This document shows positions 1 to 7,059 of a stretch of 8,023 nucleotides of DNA, one piece after another (position 1 is the stretch's first letter; each line of letters begins with the position of its first letter). The notes below the pieces were generated by a model. It was not told where the DNA came from. It saw nothing but the letters and a program-made list of their open reading frames with translations, and ran no database searches. A program made the position numbers and the translations under genes. This stretch comes from Prevotellaceae bacterium (GTDB taxonomy: Bacteria; Bacteroidota; Bacteroidia; Bacteroidales; Bacteroidaceae): the NCBI GenBank assembly GCA_021204885.1, contig JAJPYP010000214.1, positions 1 through 8,023 on the forward strand, in the 5' to 3' direction.

Positions 1-1440
1 ATATCACGCATCCGTGTGACGCACGGGTCGGGTTACATCCTCGACGTGGCCTACGAGAACGGCTACAGCGTGATGAACCGCCACCTGTCCGCCTTCATGT
101 CGCCCATCGCCGAGCGGGTGGAAGCGTTGCAATACGAGCAGGAGTCTTGGGAGGTGGAGATAGTGCCGTTGCCGGGTGAGTACCCCGTGAAGCGGGGGCA
201 GGTGATTGCCCTGAGCGGCAATACGGGCTACTCCTTCGGCCCGCACCTGCACTTGGATGTGTACGAGACCGATACGGGCGAGTTCGTGGACCCGCTTCCC
301 TTCTTCCGGCGTTACGTAAAGGACAAGACCGCCCCGCGTGCCGAGGCCGTCATGCTCTTCCCGCAAGCGGGCAGGGGCGTGGTGCAAGGGGTGGCCACAC
401 CGCGTGCCTACACGGTGCCGGTGAACACTGTCATTACGGCTTGGGGCGTTATCGGGGCGGGCATCCGCGCCTACGACTACATGGACGGGGTGCACAACAA
501 GTACGGCGTGCGCCACGTCACCTTGGAGGTGGACGGCGAGGAGGTGTTCAGCAGCGACGTGGACCGCTTTGCCACGGAGGAGAACCGCTACATCAACTCG
601 TGGACCTATAGGGGATACATGAAGTCGTTCGTCGAGCCGGGCAACCGCTTGCGCATGTTGCATGCGGCTGGCGATAACCGTGGGTTGGTCGACATCAATG
701 AGGAGCGTGCCTACCGCTTTGTCTATACGCTGAGCGATGCCTTGGGCAACACATCGACCGTGGCTTTCACGGTGGAGGGCAAGCCGATGCCCATACCGCC
801 GGCCGGGAACGAGAACGCCCGCCTGTTCCAATGGGACAGGACGAACTTCCTGCAACTGCCGGGATTGGAGATGGTCATCCCCAAGGGAATGCTCTATGAC
901 GACGCTTGGCTCGACTGCTCGGTACGTGCCGACAGCGGTGACATCGCCTTTACCTATTGCTTGAACCCCACGCGCATCCCGCTGCACAAGGGTTGCGAGT
1001 TGCGCATCGGCCTGCGCCACGACCCGTTGGAGGACGCTTCCAAGTATTACGTGGCGTTAGTGGGCGACGACGGGCGCAAGCAGAGCGTGGGCGGCGTGTA
1101 TGAAAAGGGCTATATGAAAGCGCCAATATACCAGATAGGCACTTATACGGTGGCGGTGGATACCGTGCCGCCCGAGGTGACCCCGGTGAACGAGGCACGG
1201 TGGGGAAGCACGGGGCGCATCGTCTTCAAGGCCAAGGACAAGGAGACCGGCATCGCCTCCTATTACGGAAGGATAGACGGAGCCTACGCGCTCTTCGGCA
1301 AACCCAATGCCATGAACGGCGATTTGGTGTGCGTGCTCGACCCGAAGCACGTCAGGAAAGGGGGACGGCATACCTTGGAGCTGACCGTGACGGACGAGTG
1401 CGGCAACAGCACGGTGAAGGAGTACACCTTCGTGTGGTGA
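1..1440 (+). CDS. M23 (LytM-type) metallopeptidase with long C-terminal beta-rich region, 5'-truncated by window edge
   Basis: Probable zinc endopeptidase acting on peptidoglycan cross-bridges or peptides in the envelope. The frame is open from base 1, so the true start, any signal peptide and the first zinc-ligand motif (H-x(3)-D type) lie outside the window; an internal GTG at 16 is not a credible start because it falls inside the M23 fold. Visible M23 landmarks are the glycine-rich strand HGSGYILDV, the RHLS motif (His codon 82-84), a GQVIALSGNTG turn and the zinc/catalytic HxH in GPHLHLDVYE (His codons 244-246 and 250-252). The M23 domain ends near base 320. The remaining roughly 370 residues are not enzymatic by motif and look beta-rich; the last 100 or so (from about base 1160, beginning DTVPPEVTPV and ending in ECGNSTVKEYTF) resemble an Ig-like or bacterial surface module. 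The stop is TGA. The gene is 30 nt upstream of a secreted dipeptidase on the same strand, suggesting co-transcription. The family call is firm; the substrate is inferred. Confidence 0.88.
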   Translation: MSRIRVTHGSGYILDVAYENGYSVMNRHLSAFMSPIAERVEALQYEQESWEVEIVPLPGEYPVKRGQVIALSGNTGYSFGPHLHLDVYETDTGEFVDPLPFFRRYVKDKTAPRAEAVMLFPQAGRGVVQGVATPRAYTVPVNTVITAWGVIGAGIRAYDYMDGVHNKYGVRHVTLEVDGEEVFSSDVDRFATEENRYINSWTYRGYMKSFVEPGNRLRMLHAAGDNRGLVDINEERAYRFVYTLSDALGNTSTVAFTVEGKPMPIPPAGNENARLFQWDRTNFLQLPGLEMVIPKGMLYDDAWLDCSVRADSGDIAFTYCLNPTRIPLHKGCELRIGLRHDPLEDASKYYVALVGDDGRKQSVGGVYEKGYMKAPIYQIGTYTVAVDTVPPEVTPVNEARWGSTGRIVFKAKDKETGIASYYGRIDGAYALFGKPNAMNGDLVCVLDPKHVRKGGRHTLELTVTDECGNSTVKEYTFVW

Positions 1441-1470
1441 CGGAGACAATATCTTATAATATATAACGAC

Positions 1471-1533
1471 ATGATTAGAAAACTGATTTTCCCCGTCTTG
1501 TGCGCCGTATGGGCGTGGACGGACGCATGGGGC
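1471..1533 (+). other. Signal peptide of the C69 dipeptidase, cleavage predicted before Cys22
   Basis: The encoded residues have a positively charged start (Arg3, Lys4), a hydrophobic core (Leu5 to Trp16) and an Ala-Trp-Gly end that fits the small-x-small rule of signal peptidase I. The next residue is Cys22 (codon 1534-1536), the predicted catalytic nucleophile. The same place could be misread as a lipobox, but Trp at -2 is unusual and lipidation would block the free amino group an Ntn hydrolase needs. Confidence 0.7.
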
Positions 1534-3111
1534 TGTACCAATATCCTTGTGGGTAAGGACGCCTCTGCCGATGGGTCGACCATCATCTCTTATTCCGCCG
1601 ATTCTTACGGCTTGTTCGGCGAGTTGCGTCACTTCGGTGCGGGCCTGCACCCGAAAGGTTCCATGATTGAGGTGTATGAGTGGGATACGGGCCGGTACCT
1701 TGGCCAAATTCCGCAGGCGGCCCAGACGTACAACGTGATAGGCAACATGAACGAGTTCCAGCTCTCCATCGGCGAGACCACCTTCGGCGGCCGCCATGAA
1801 CTGGCCGACAGCACCGCCATAATGGACTACGGCAGCTTGATATACTTGGCGTTGCAGCGTGCGCGTACTGCCCGCGAGGCCATCAAGGTGATGACCGACT
1901 TGGTACAGGAGTATGGCTATTGCAGCGAGGGCGAGACCTTCTCCATCGCCGACCCCAACGAGGTGTGGATTATGGAGATGATAGGCAAGGGCCCCGGCGT
2001 GCGCGGTGCCGTGTGGGTGGCCGTGCGCGTGCCCGACGACTGCATCGCGGCCCATGCCAACCAGAGCCGCATCCATCAGTTCGACTTGAACGACAAGAAC
2101 AACTGCCTCTATTCGTCGGATGTGATCTCCTTCGCACGCGAGAAGGGCTACTTCGACGGCGTGAACAAGGAGTTCAGCTTCGCCGACGCTTACGCGCCCA
2201 TCGATTTCGGTGCCTTGCGCTATTGCGAGGCCCGCGTGTGGAGCGTGTACAACATGTTCACCGGTCGGGGCGAGGAGTTCCTGCCTTATATCTTGGGCCA
2301 ATCGGCCGAGCCCATGCCGCTCTACTTGAAGCCCGACCGCAAGGTGTCTGTCGACGATGTGAAGAACGCCATGCGCGACCACTATGAGGGCACGCCGCTG
2401 GACATCACCAACGACTTCGGCGCGGGTCCCTACCACGCGCCTTACCGCTTGACGCCGCTCTCCTTCAAGGTGGACGGTGTGGAGTATTTCAACGAGCGCC
2501 CCATCTCTACCCAGCAGACGGGCTTCGTGTTCGTGGCGCAGATGCGCTCGGAACTGCCTGATGCCATCGGCGGGGTGCTGTGGTTCGGTACGGACGACGC
2601 CAACATGACCGTCTTCACGCCCGTGTATTGCTGCACCGACCGCGTGCCCCGGTGCTATGGCCATGTGGACGGTGCCGACTATGCCACCTTCTCTTGGAAC
2701 TCCTCGTTCTGGATATTCAACTGGGTGGCCAACATGGTCTACTTGCGTTACGACTTGATGATTGACGACGTGCGTGCCGTGCAGTCGCAGTTGGAGCAGA
2801 CGTTCGCCCAAGCGCAGGAGGGCATCGAGGCCACCGCCGCCAAGATGTTGGAGAGTGACCCTGACGGGGCGAAGGCTTTCTTGACCAACTATACCGAGAT
2901 GACCGCGCAGAACACCTTGTCGGCTTGGAAGCGCTTGGGCGAGTTCCTTATCGTGAAGTACAACGACGGTGTGGTGCGTAGGGTGAAGGACGGACAGTTC
3001 GAACGCAACGCCATCGGACAGCCCGCCATGCCCATGCGTGTGGGTTATCCGCAGGAATTCCTGCAAGAGTATGTCAAACAGACAGGCGATAGATATAAAA
3101 TTCCTGAATAA
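1471..3111 (+). CDS. Secreted C69 family (PepD/U34-type) dipeptidase
   Basis: Predicted N-terminal-nucleophile (Ntn) cysteine dipeptidase of 546 residues. Residues 1-21 form a short signal peptide (MIRK, hydrophobic core IFPVLCAVWAW, then TDAWG), and Cys22 in GCTNILVGKDAS sits where the family's catalytic cysteine is expected: export processing after Gly21 would expose it as the N-terminal nucleophile. The following DGSTIISYSADS block matches the conserved segment after the nucleophile in C69 enzymes. Other family-like stretches are GNMNEFQLSIGETTFGG (about 91-107), the IADPNEVWIMEMIG region (about 159-172) and GGVLWFGTDDANMTVFTPVY (about 367-386). The last 110 or so residues look helical. 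The start is the ATG at 1471, fixed by the signal peptide; the leader is A/T-rich with no Shine-Dalgarno sequence, usual for Bacteroidetes. It probably acts in the periplasm or at the surface on dipeptides, perhaps those released by the M23 enzyme encoded just upstream; that pairing is inference from order. Confidence 0.92.
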   Translation: MIRKLIFPVLCAVWAWTDAWGCTNILVGKDASADGSTIISYSADSYGLFGELRHFGAGLHPKGSMIEVYEWDTGRYLGQIPQAAQTYNVIGNMNEFQLSIGETTFGGRHELADSTAIMDYGSLIYLALQRARTAREAIKVMTDLVQEYGYCSEGETFSIADPNEVWIMEMIGKGPGVRGAVWVAVRVPDDCIAAHANQSRIHQFDLNDKNNCLYSSDVISFAREKGYFDGVNKEFSFADAYAPIDFGALRYCEARVWSVYNMFTGRGEEFLPYILGQSAEPMPLYLKPDRKVSVDDVKNAMRDHYEGTPLDITNDFGAGPYHAPYRLTPLSFKVDGVEYFNERPISTQQTGFVFVAQMRSELPDAIGGVLWFGTDDANMTVFTPVYCCTDRVPRCYGHVDGADYATFSWNSSFWIFNWVANMVYLRYDLMIDDVRAVQSQLEQTFAQAQEGIEATAAKMLESDPDGAKAFLTNYTEMTAQNTLSAWKRLGEFLIVKYNDGVVRRVKDGQFERNAIGQPAMPMRVGYPQEFLQEYVKQTGDRYKIPE

Positions 3112-3112
3112 C

Positions 3113-3143
3113 TTGCATTATTGGGGCTAATCCATTACATTTG
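3113..3143 (+). promoter_or_regulatory. Predicted Bacteroidetes-type promoter for the phosphohexomutase gene
   Basis: A TTG at 3113-3115 (-33 element) is followed after 20 bases by TACATTTG at 3136-3143, a full match to the -7 consensus TAnnTTTG used by the primary sigma factor of Bacteroides; known spacing is about 19-21. Transcription would start near 3150, giving a leader of about 40 nt that is A/T-rich and lacks a Shine-Dalgarno sequence. The -33 box lies 1 nt after the dipeptidase stop codon. No hairpin terminator was seen between the two genes, so read-through from upstream is also possible. Confidence 0.65.
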
Positions 3144-3188
3144 TAACGAATGTGGAACTGCATATATAAACCTCTTAAATAGTTTACA

Positions 3189-4931
3189 ATGGAAAATATG
3201 GAATTGATCAAGCAGGTGACGGAGAAGGCCAAGACCTGGCTTACTCCCGCGTATGACGCCGAGACTCAAGCAGAGGTGAAGCGTATCTTGGAGAACCCCG
3301 ACAAGAGCGAGCTTATCGAGTGTTTCTATAAGGACTTGGAGTTTGGTACGGGTGGCTTGCGCGGCATCATGGGTGCCGGCAGCAACCGCATGAATATCTA
3401 TACGGTGGGCGCGGCCACGCAGGGCTTGGCCAACTACCTGAACAAATGCTTCGCCGGTCGCGGGCAGATTTCAGTGGTGGTAGGGCACGACTGCCGCAAC
3501 AACAGCCGTAAGTTCGCCGAAATATCGGCCGACATCTTCTCGGCCAACGGCATCAAGGTGTATCTGTTCGACGACTTGCGCCCCACGCCCGAGGTCTCCT
3601 TCGCCATCCGCCACTTGGGTTGCCAAAGCGGCATCAACCTGACGGCCAGCCACAACCCGCGTGAATACAACGGCTACAAGGCTTACTGGGAAGACGGCGC
3701 ACAGGTACTTGCCCCGCACGACACGGCCATCATCGAAGAGGTGGGCAAGGTGAAGGTAGAGGACATCAAGTTCAAGGGCAACAAGGAGCTCATCCAGATT
3801 ATAGGCGACGATGTGGACCAAGTCTACTTGGAGAAGGTACATGCCATCTCCATCGACCCGGAGATGATTCACCGGCAGAAAGACTTGTGCATCGTCTACA
3901 CGCCGTTGCACGGCACGGGCCGCGTGCTTATTCCCGCCTCGTTGAAGAAGTGGGGCTTCGAGAACGTGCATTGCGTGCCCGAGCAGATGGTGAAGAGCGG
4001 TGATTTCCCCACCGTGGTATCGCCCAACCCCGAGAATGCCGAGGCTTTGACGATGGCCATCAACTTGGCCAAGCAGATAGATGCCGACATCGTGATGGCC
4101 AGCGACCCGGATGCCGACCGCGTGGGCATGGCCTGCAAGGACGACCGGGGCGAATGGGTACTTATCAACGGTAACCAGACTTGCCTGCTCTTCCTGTACT
4201 ACATCATCAAGAACCGCATCGCCACGGGCAAGATGCAGCCCACCGACTTCGTGGTGAAGACCATCGTGACCACCGAGCTCATCAAGGCCGTGGCCGACAA
4301 GAACAACATCGAGATGCTGGATTGCTACACGGGCTTCAAGTGGATTGCCCGCGAGATAAGGTTGCGTGAGGGCAAGCAGCAGTACATCGGCGGCGGCGAG
4401 GAGAGCTACGGCTTCTTGGCCGAGGACTTCGTGCGCGACAAAGACGCCGTATCGGCTTGCTCCTTGTTGGCCGAGATTTGCGCTTGGGCCAAGGACAACG
4501 GCAAGACGCTCTATGACGTGCTGATGGACATCTACTTGGAGTACGGTTTCTCCCGCGAGACCACGGTGAACGTCGTGAAGCCGGGCAAGAGCGGTGCCGA
4601 CGAGATCAAGGCCATGATGGAGACCTTCCGCGCCAACCCGCCCAAAGAGATAGGCGGTTCCAAAGTGGCGTTGGTCAAGGATTACAAGACCCTGAAGGCT
4701 ACCGACGGCGAGGGCAACGTGTCCGACTTGACTATGCCCGAGACCTCCAACGTGCTGCAATACTTCACGGAAGACGGCTCGAAGATTTCCGTACGTCCTT
4801 CGGGTACGGAGCCCAAGATCAAGTTCTATATCGAGGTAAAGGGCAAGATGGAGTGCCCCAAGTGCTACCGTTCGGCATTGGCCGATGCCGCCGATAAGGT
4901 GGAGGCAGTGCGCAAGTCTTTAGGCATCTAA
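3189..4931 (+). CDS. Phosphoglucomutase/phosphomannomutase (alpha-D-phosphohexomutase superfamily)
   Basis: Cytoplasmic enzyme that interconverts hexose 1-phosphate and 6-phosphate through a phosphoserine, linking glycolysis to nucleotide-sugar, capsule and glycan synthesis. At 580 residues it has the length of the longer PgcA/PGM2-like branch rather than the roughly 450-residue ManB/GlmM type. All four superfamily loops are intact: TASHNP with the phosphoserine Ser154; the Mg-binding DPDADRVG at 306-313; the sugar-specificity loop GGGEESYG at 401-408; and the phosphate-binding RPSGTEPK at 536-543. The N-terminal EFGTGGLRG (51-59) is also typical of the long branch. The start at 3189 is preferred because it gives the usual N-terminus; a second ATG at 3198 is possible. 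A CPKC pair (556-559) near the C-terminus is an oddity. The gene has its own predicted promoter and ends 33 nt before a strong hairpin. Glucose versus mannose preference cannot be read from sequence. Confidence 0.95.
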   Translation: MENMELIKQVTEKAKTWLTPAYDAETQAEVKRILENPDKSELIECFYKDLEFGTGGLRGIMGAGSNRMNIYTVGAATQGLANYLNKCFAGRGQISVVVGHDCRNNSRKFAEISADIFSANGIKVYLFDDLRPTPEVSFAIRHLGCQSGINLTASHNPREYNGYKAYWEDGAQVLAPHDTAIIEEVGKVKVEDIKFKGNKELIQIIGDDVDQVYLEKVHAISIDPEMIHRQKDLCIVYTPLHGTGRVLIPASLKKWGFENVHCVPEQMVKSGDFPTVVSPNPENAEALTMAINLAKQIDADIVMASDPDADRVGMACKDDRGEWVLINGNQTCLLFLYYIIKNRIATGKMQPTDFVVKTIVTTELIKAVADKNNIEMLDCYTGFKWIAREIRLREGKQQYIGGGEESYGFLAEDFVRDKDAVSACSLLAEICAWAKDNGKTLYDVLMDIYLEYGFSRETTVNVVKPGKSGADEIKAMMETFRANPPKEIGGSKVALVKDYKTLKATDGEGNVSDLTMPETSNVLQYFTEDGSKISVRPSGTEPKIKFYIEVKGKMECPKCYRSALADAADKVEAVRKSLGI

Positions 4932-4964
4932 GGCAAGCTGACTTCGGTTAGAGAAGCATAAGGA

Positions 4965-4999
4965 TTGCCCCCGTTACAAGCAAGTTGTAGCGGGGGCAA
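4965..4999. terminator. Hairpin terminator between convergent genes, probably bidirectional
   Basis: Arms TTGCCCCCGTTACAA (4965-4979) and TTGTAGCGGGGGCAA (4985-4999) pair over 15 positions with one G-T wobble and a 5-base loop (GCAAG). The hairpin begins 33 nt after the mutase stop and ends 5 nt before the stop codon of the minus-strand fusion gene. The tails are only moderately T-rich (GTTGTTATAAA after it on plus; TCCTTATGCTTCTC on minus), so it is intrinsic-terminator-like but without a clean poly-U tract. Its place between two converging stop codons supports a role for both. Confidence 0.8.
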
Positions 5000-5004
5000 C
5001 GTTG

Positions 5005-6996
5005 TTATAAAGGCACATATTCTACGAACGCTTCCATCGCTTCGTAGCTGGCCAACCCCAAGCTGTCGTAGAGGGCGGCCGTGGCACGGTTGCGGTCTTC
5101 GCTACGTTGCCAGAAGAGGCGCTCGTCGTTGCCAAGGAAGGGGGCGCTCTCCATCTGGCTCTGGTGCTTCAAGATGGCGTTGCGCTTGGCACGCAGCTCT
5201 TCGGGACTGATGGGTACGACCATCTCGATGTGCTCTATCTCCCATTCGGCCCACGCGCCCCGGTACATCCAGATGCGGCACTCCTTCAACCATGGGGCAC
5301 CCGCCTCTTTCTCCAAGTCGATGGCGGCCAGCACGATGTCGGTGCACACGCGGTGCGTGCCGTGCGGGTCGGCCAAGTCGCCGGCCACGAATATCTGGTG
5401 GGGTTGTATCTCTTGCAGGAGGTGGCGCACCTTCTCCACATCGGCTTCGGAGAGGGGCTTCTTCTGTATCTTGCCCGTCTCATAGAAGGGAAGGTCGAGG
5501 AAATGGCAATGGCTTAGCGGGATGTTGTTGTAGGTGCAGGCCGTGCGTGCCTCGCCCCGGCGGATGAGTCCTTTGATGGTGAGTATGTCGGGCGTATCGG
5601 CGTCGCCGTCTTGCTTCTCCTGCAAGTAGCGGCGTATCTCGGCATACTTCTCGTTGATGACTTGGTCCTCGCTGTTGTTGAAGAGCTGGTTGAACCCGTT
5701 GATGAAGTGCAGGAAGCGGATGACCTCCTCGTCGCCCACGGCGATGTTGCCCGAGGTCTCGTAGGCTATGTGCACGTCGTGTCGCTGTTCCACCAACCGG
5801 CGCAGGGTGCCTCCCATGGAGATGACGTCGTCGTCGGGGTGCGGGGAGAAGACCACCACGCGCTTGGGGTAAGGCTTGGCGCGTTCGGGACGGTAGGTGT
5901 CGTCGGCATTGGGCTTGCCCCCGGGCCAGCCGGTAATGGTGTGTTGCAGGTCGTTGAATATCTTGATGTTCACGTTGTAGGCCGAGCCGTAGAGTGCCAG
6001 CAGCTCGCTCAGTCCGTTTTCGTTGTAATCGCGGTTGGTGAGCTTCAAGATGGGCTTGTGGGTGAGTTGGCACAGCCAGACGATGGCGCTGCGTATGAGC
6101 TTGTCGTTCCACTCGCACGAGGTGACGAGCCACGGCCGCTGTATGCGCGTGAGGTTGGCCGCCGCCGAGAGGTCGAGCACGATGTGGGCGTTGTTGTGCG
6201 TTTGCAGGTAGGAGGCGGGTATCGTGTCGGTGATGGAGCCTTCCACGCACGCTTTCACCATCTTGCCTTTCTCTTCTCCCCATGCCAAGAGGTACACCTT
6301 CTTTGCCGACAGGATAGTGGCCACGCCCATGGTGATGGAACTTACCGGGGTGTTGTCGATGCTGCCGAAGCTCTTGGAGGCTTCGTTGCGCGAGTCGTTG
6401 TCCATCAAGATGAGCCGGGTGGTGGAGTTGAGCCGCGAGCCCGGTTCGTTGAAGCCGATGTTGCCCACGCGCCCGATGCCAAGCAGCGCGATGTCTATGC
6501 CGCCGAAGCTCTCGATGCGCTTCTCGTAGAGGCGGCAATGCTCGAAGATGGCCTCTTGGGGTATGGTGCCGCTGGGGCTGAATATGTGCTCGGGGTCTAT
6601 GTCCACATGGTCGAGCAACATCTCCTTCAAGGCGTTCAGGTTGCTGTTGATGGCGCCCGGCGCCAACGGATAGTACTCATAGAGGTTGAATATGATCACG
6701 TTGCGGAAGCTCAGCCCCTCCTTCCGGTGCAGCTCGATCAAGTGGCTGAACACGCCGCGCGGGGAGTTGCCGCCGGCCAACGCCAACACGCAGAAGCGGC
6801 CCGCTTTCTGCTTGTCGCGGATGGTTTGGGCTATGTCGAGGGCTATCTGTGCGGAGCCCTGTTCCACCGATTCGTAGATGTCGGTGGGAATCTTCTCAAG
6901 ACGGGTCAGTACCGACCGCTCGAAGGCGTTTTCAGGCCTGTAATACTTGGGGGATACCCTGTTCAGGGTAATCCGGGAACTTAGGTTCGTTTTCAT
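5005..6996 (-). CDS. NagB-like (glucosamine-6-phosphate deaminase fold) and PIG-L/LmbE deacetylase fusion protein
   Basis: A 663-residue predicted cytoplasmic protein of a type usually annotated as glucosamine-6-phosphate deaminase in Bacteroidales. Residues about 45-280 align with E. coli NagB: LALAGGNSP (71-79) for the phosphate loop, FNLYEYYPL (103-111), LDHVDI (128-133), GIGRVGNIGFNEP (173-185), CVEGSITDTIPASYLQTH (250-267). Key substitutions versus E. coli are Asp72 to Tyr106, Asp141 to Val177, His143 to Asn179 and Arg172 to Lys208; Glu148 (Glu184) and Arg158 (Arg194) are kept. Residues about 280-375 are a linker without a recognised domain. Residues about 378-600 are a PIG-L domain with SPHPDDD (384-390; metal ligands His386 and Asp389, base Asp388) and HGTH (545-548). 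The sequence therefore supports an intact metal-dependent N-deacetylase joined to a NagB-like domain that probably no longer deaminates. The substrate is unknown, plausibly an N-acetylated amino sugar. It is the last gene of the leftward group, 63 nt after the omega-amidase gene. Confidence 0.9.
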   Translation of the reverse strand: MKTNLSSRITLNRVSPKYYRPENAFERSVLTRLEKIPTDIYESVEQGSAQIALDIAQTIRDKQKAGRFCVLALAGGNSPRGVFSHLIELHRKEGLSFRNVIIFNLYEYYPLAPGAINSNLNALKEMLLDHVDIDPEHIFSPSGTIPQEAIFEHCRLYEKRIESFGGIDIALLGIGRVGNIGFNEPGSRLNSTTRLILMDNDSRNEASKSFGSIDNTPVSSITMGVATILSAKKVYLLAWGEEKGKMVKACVEGSITDTIPASYLQTHNNAHIVLDLSAAANLTRIQRPWLVTSCEWNDKLIRSAIVWLCQLTHKPILKLTNRDYNENGLSELLALYGSAYNVNIKIFNDLQHTITGWPGGKPNADDTYRPERAKPYPKRVVVFSPHPDDDVISMGGTLRRLVEQRHDVHIAYETSGNIAVGDEEVIRFLHFINGFNQLFNNSEDQVINEKYAEIRRYLQEKQDGDADTPDILTIKGLIRRGEARTACTYNNIPLSHCHFLDLPFYETGKIQKKPLSEADVEKVRHLLQEIQPHQIFVAGDLADPHGTHRVCTDIVLAAIDLEKEAGAPWLKECRIWMYRGAWAEWEIEHIEMVVPISPEELRAKRNAILKHQSQMESAPFLGNDERLFWQRSEDRNRATAALYDSLGLASYEAMEAFVEYVPL

Positions 6997-7059
6997 AAGC
7001 TGTAAATGAAGGTTTAATGAATATGTATTTCTTGTTGTCGGGTAGGGCGGTAGCAGGCA
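6997..7059 (-). other. Intergenic leader between the omega-amidase and fusion genes
   Basis: This 63-nt spacer is GC-rich next to the omega-amidase stop, then A/T-rich over the last 40 nt before the fusion start codon, as usual for Bacteroidetes leaders. There is no match to TAnnTTTG with a -33 TTG, no hairpin and no Shine-Dalgarno sequence. Co-transcription with the omega-amidase gene is the simplest reading, but a diverged promoter cannot be excluded. Confidence 0.5.

Noticed and set aside
16..18. GTG as the start codon of the M23 gene
   Set aside because: The reading frame is open back to base 1 and the GTG lies within the M23 fold, after the expected first zinc-ligand motif; the gene is cut by the window edge instead.
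4..1020. 338-residue minus-strand open frame at the left edge
   Set aside because: Shadow of the M23 peptidase gene, which carries the HxH zinc motif on the plus strand.
1519..1536. Lipoprotein signal (lipobox) at Cys22 of the dipeptidase
   Set aside because: Trp at -2 is atypical, and the cysteine coincides with the family's catalytic N-terminal nucleophile, which needs a free amino group.
1057..3066. 669-residue minus-strand open frame opposite the M23 and dipeptidase genes
   Set aside because: It is in exact codon register with real plus-strand genes carrying clear family motifs, has a His/Val-rich composition typical of reverse-complement shadows, spans a gene boundary and matches no known domain.
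3471..4760. 429-residue minus-strand open frame opposite the mutase
   Set aside because: Same in-register shadow of a gene whose four active-site loops are all intact; no start context or domain of its own.
5611..6984. 457-residue plus-strand open frame opposite the fusion gene
   Set aside because: In register with the NagB-like/PIG-L gene and rich in Val, Gly and His in the shadow pattern; no recognisable motif.
6997..7059. Promoter for the fusion gene
   Set aside because: Only weak, multi-mismatch resemblance to TAnnTTTG (around TACATATT on the minus strand) and no TTG at the right spacing.
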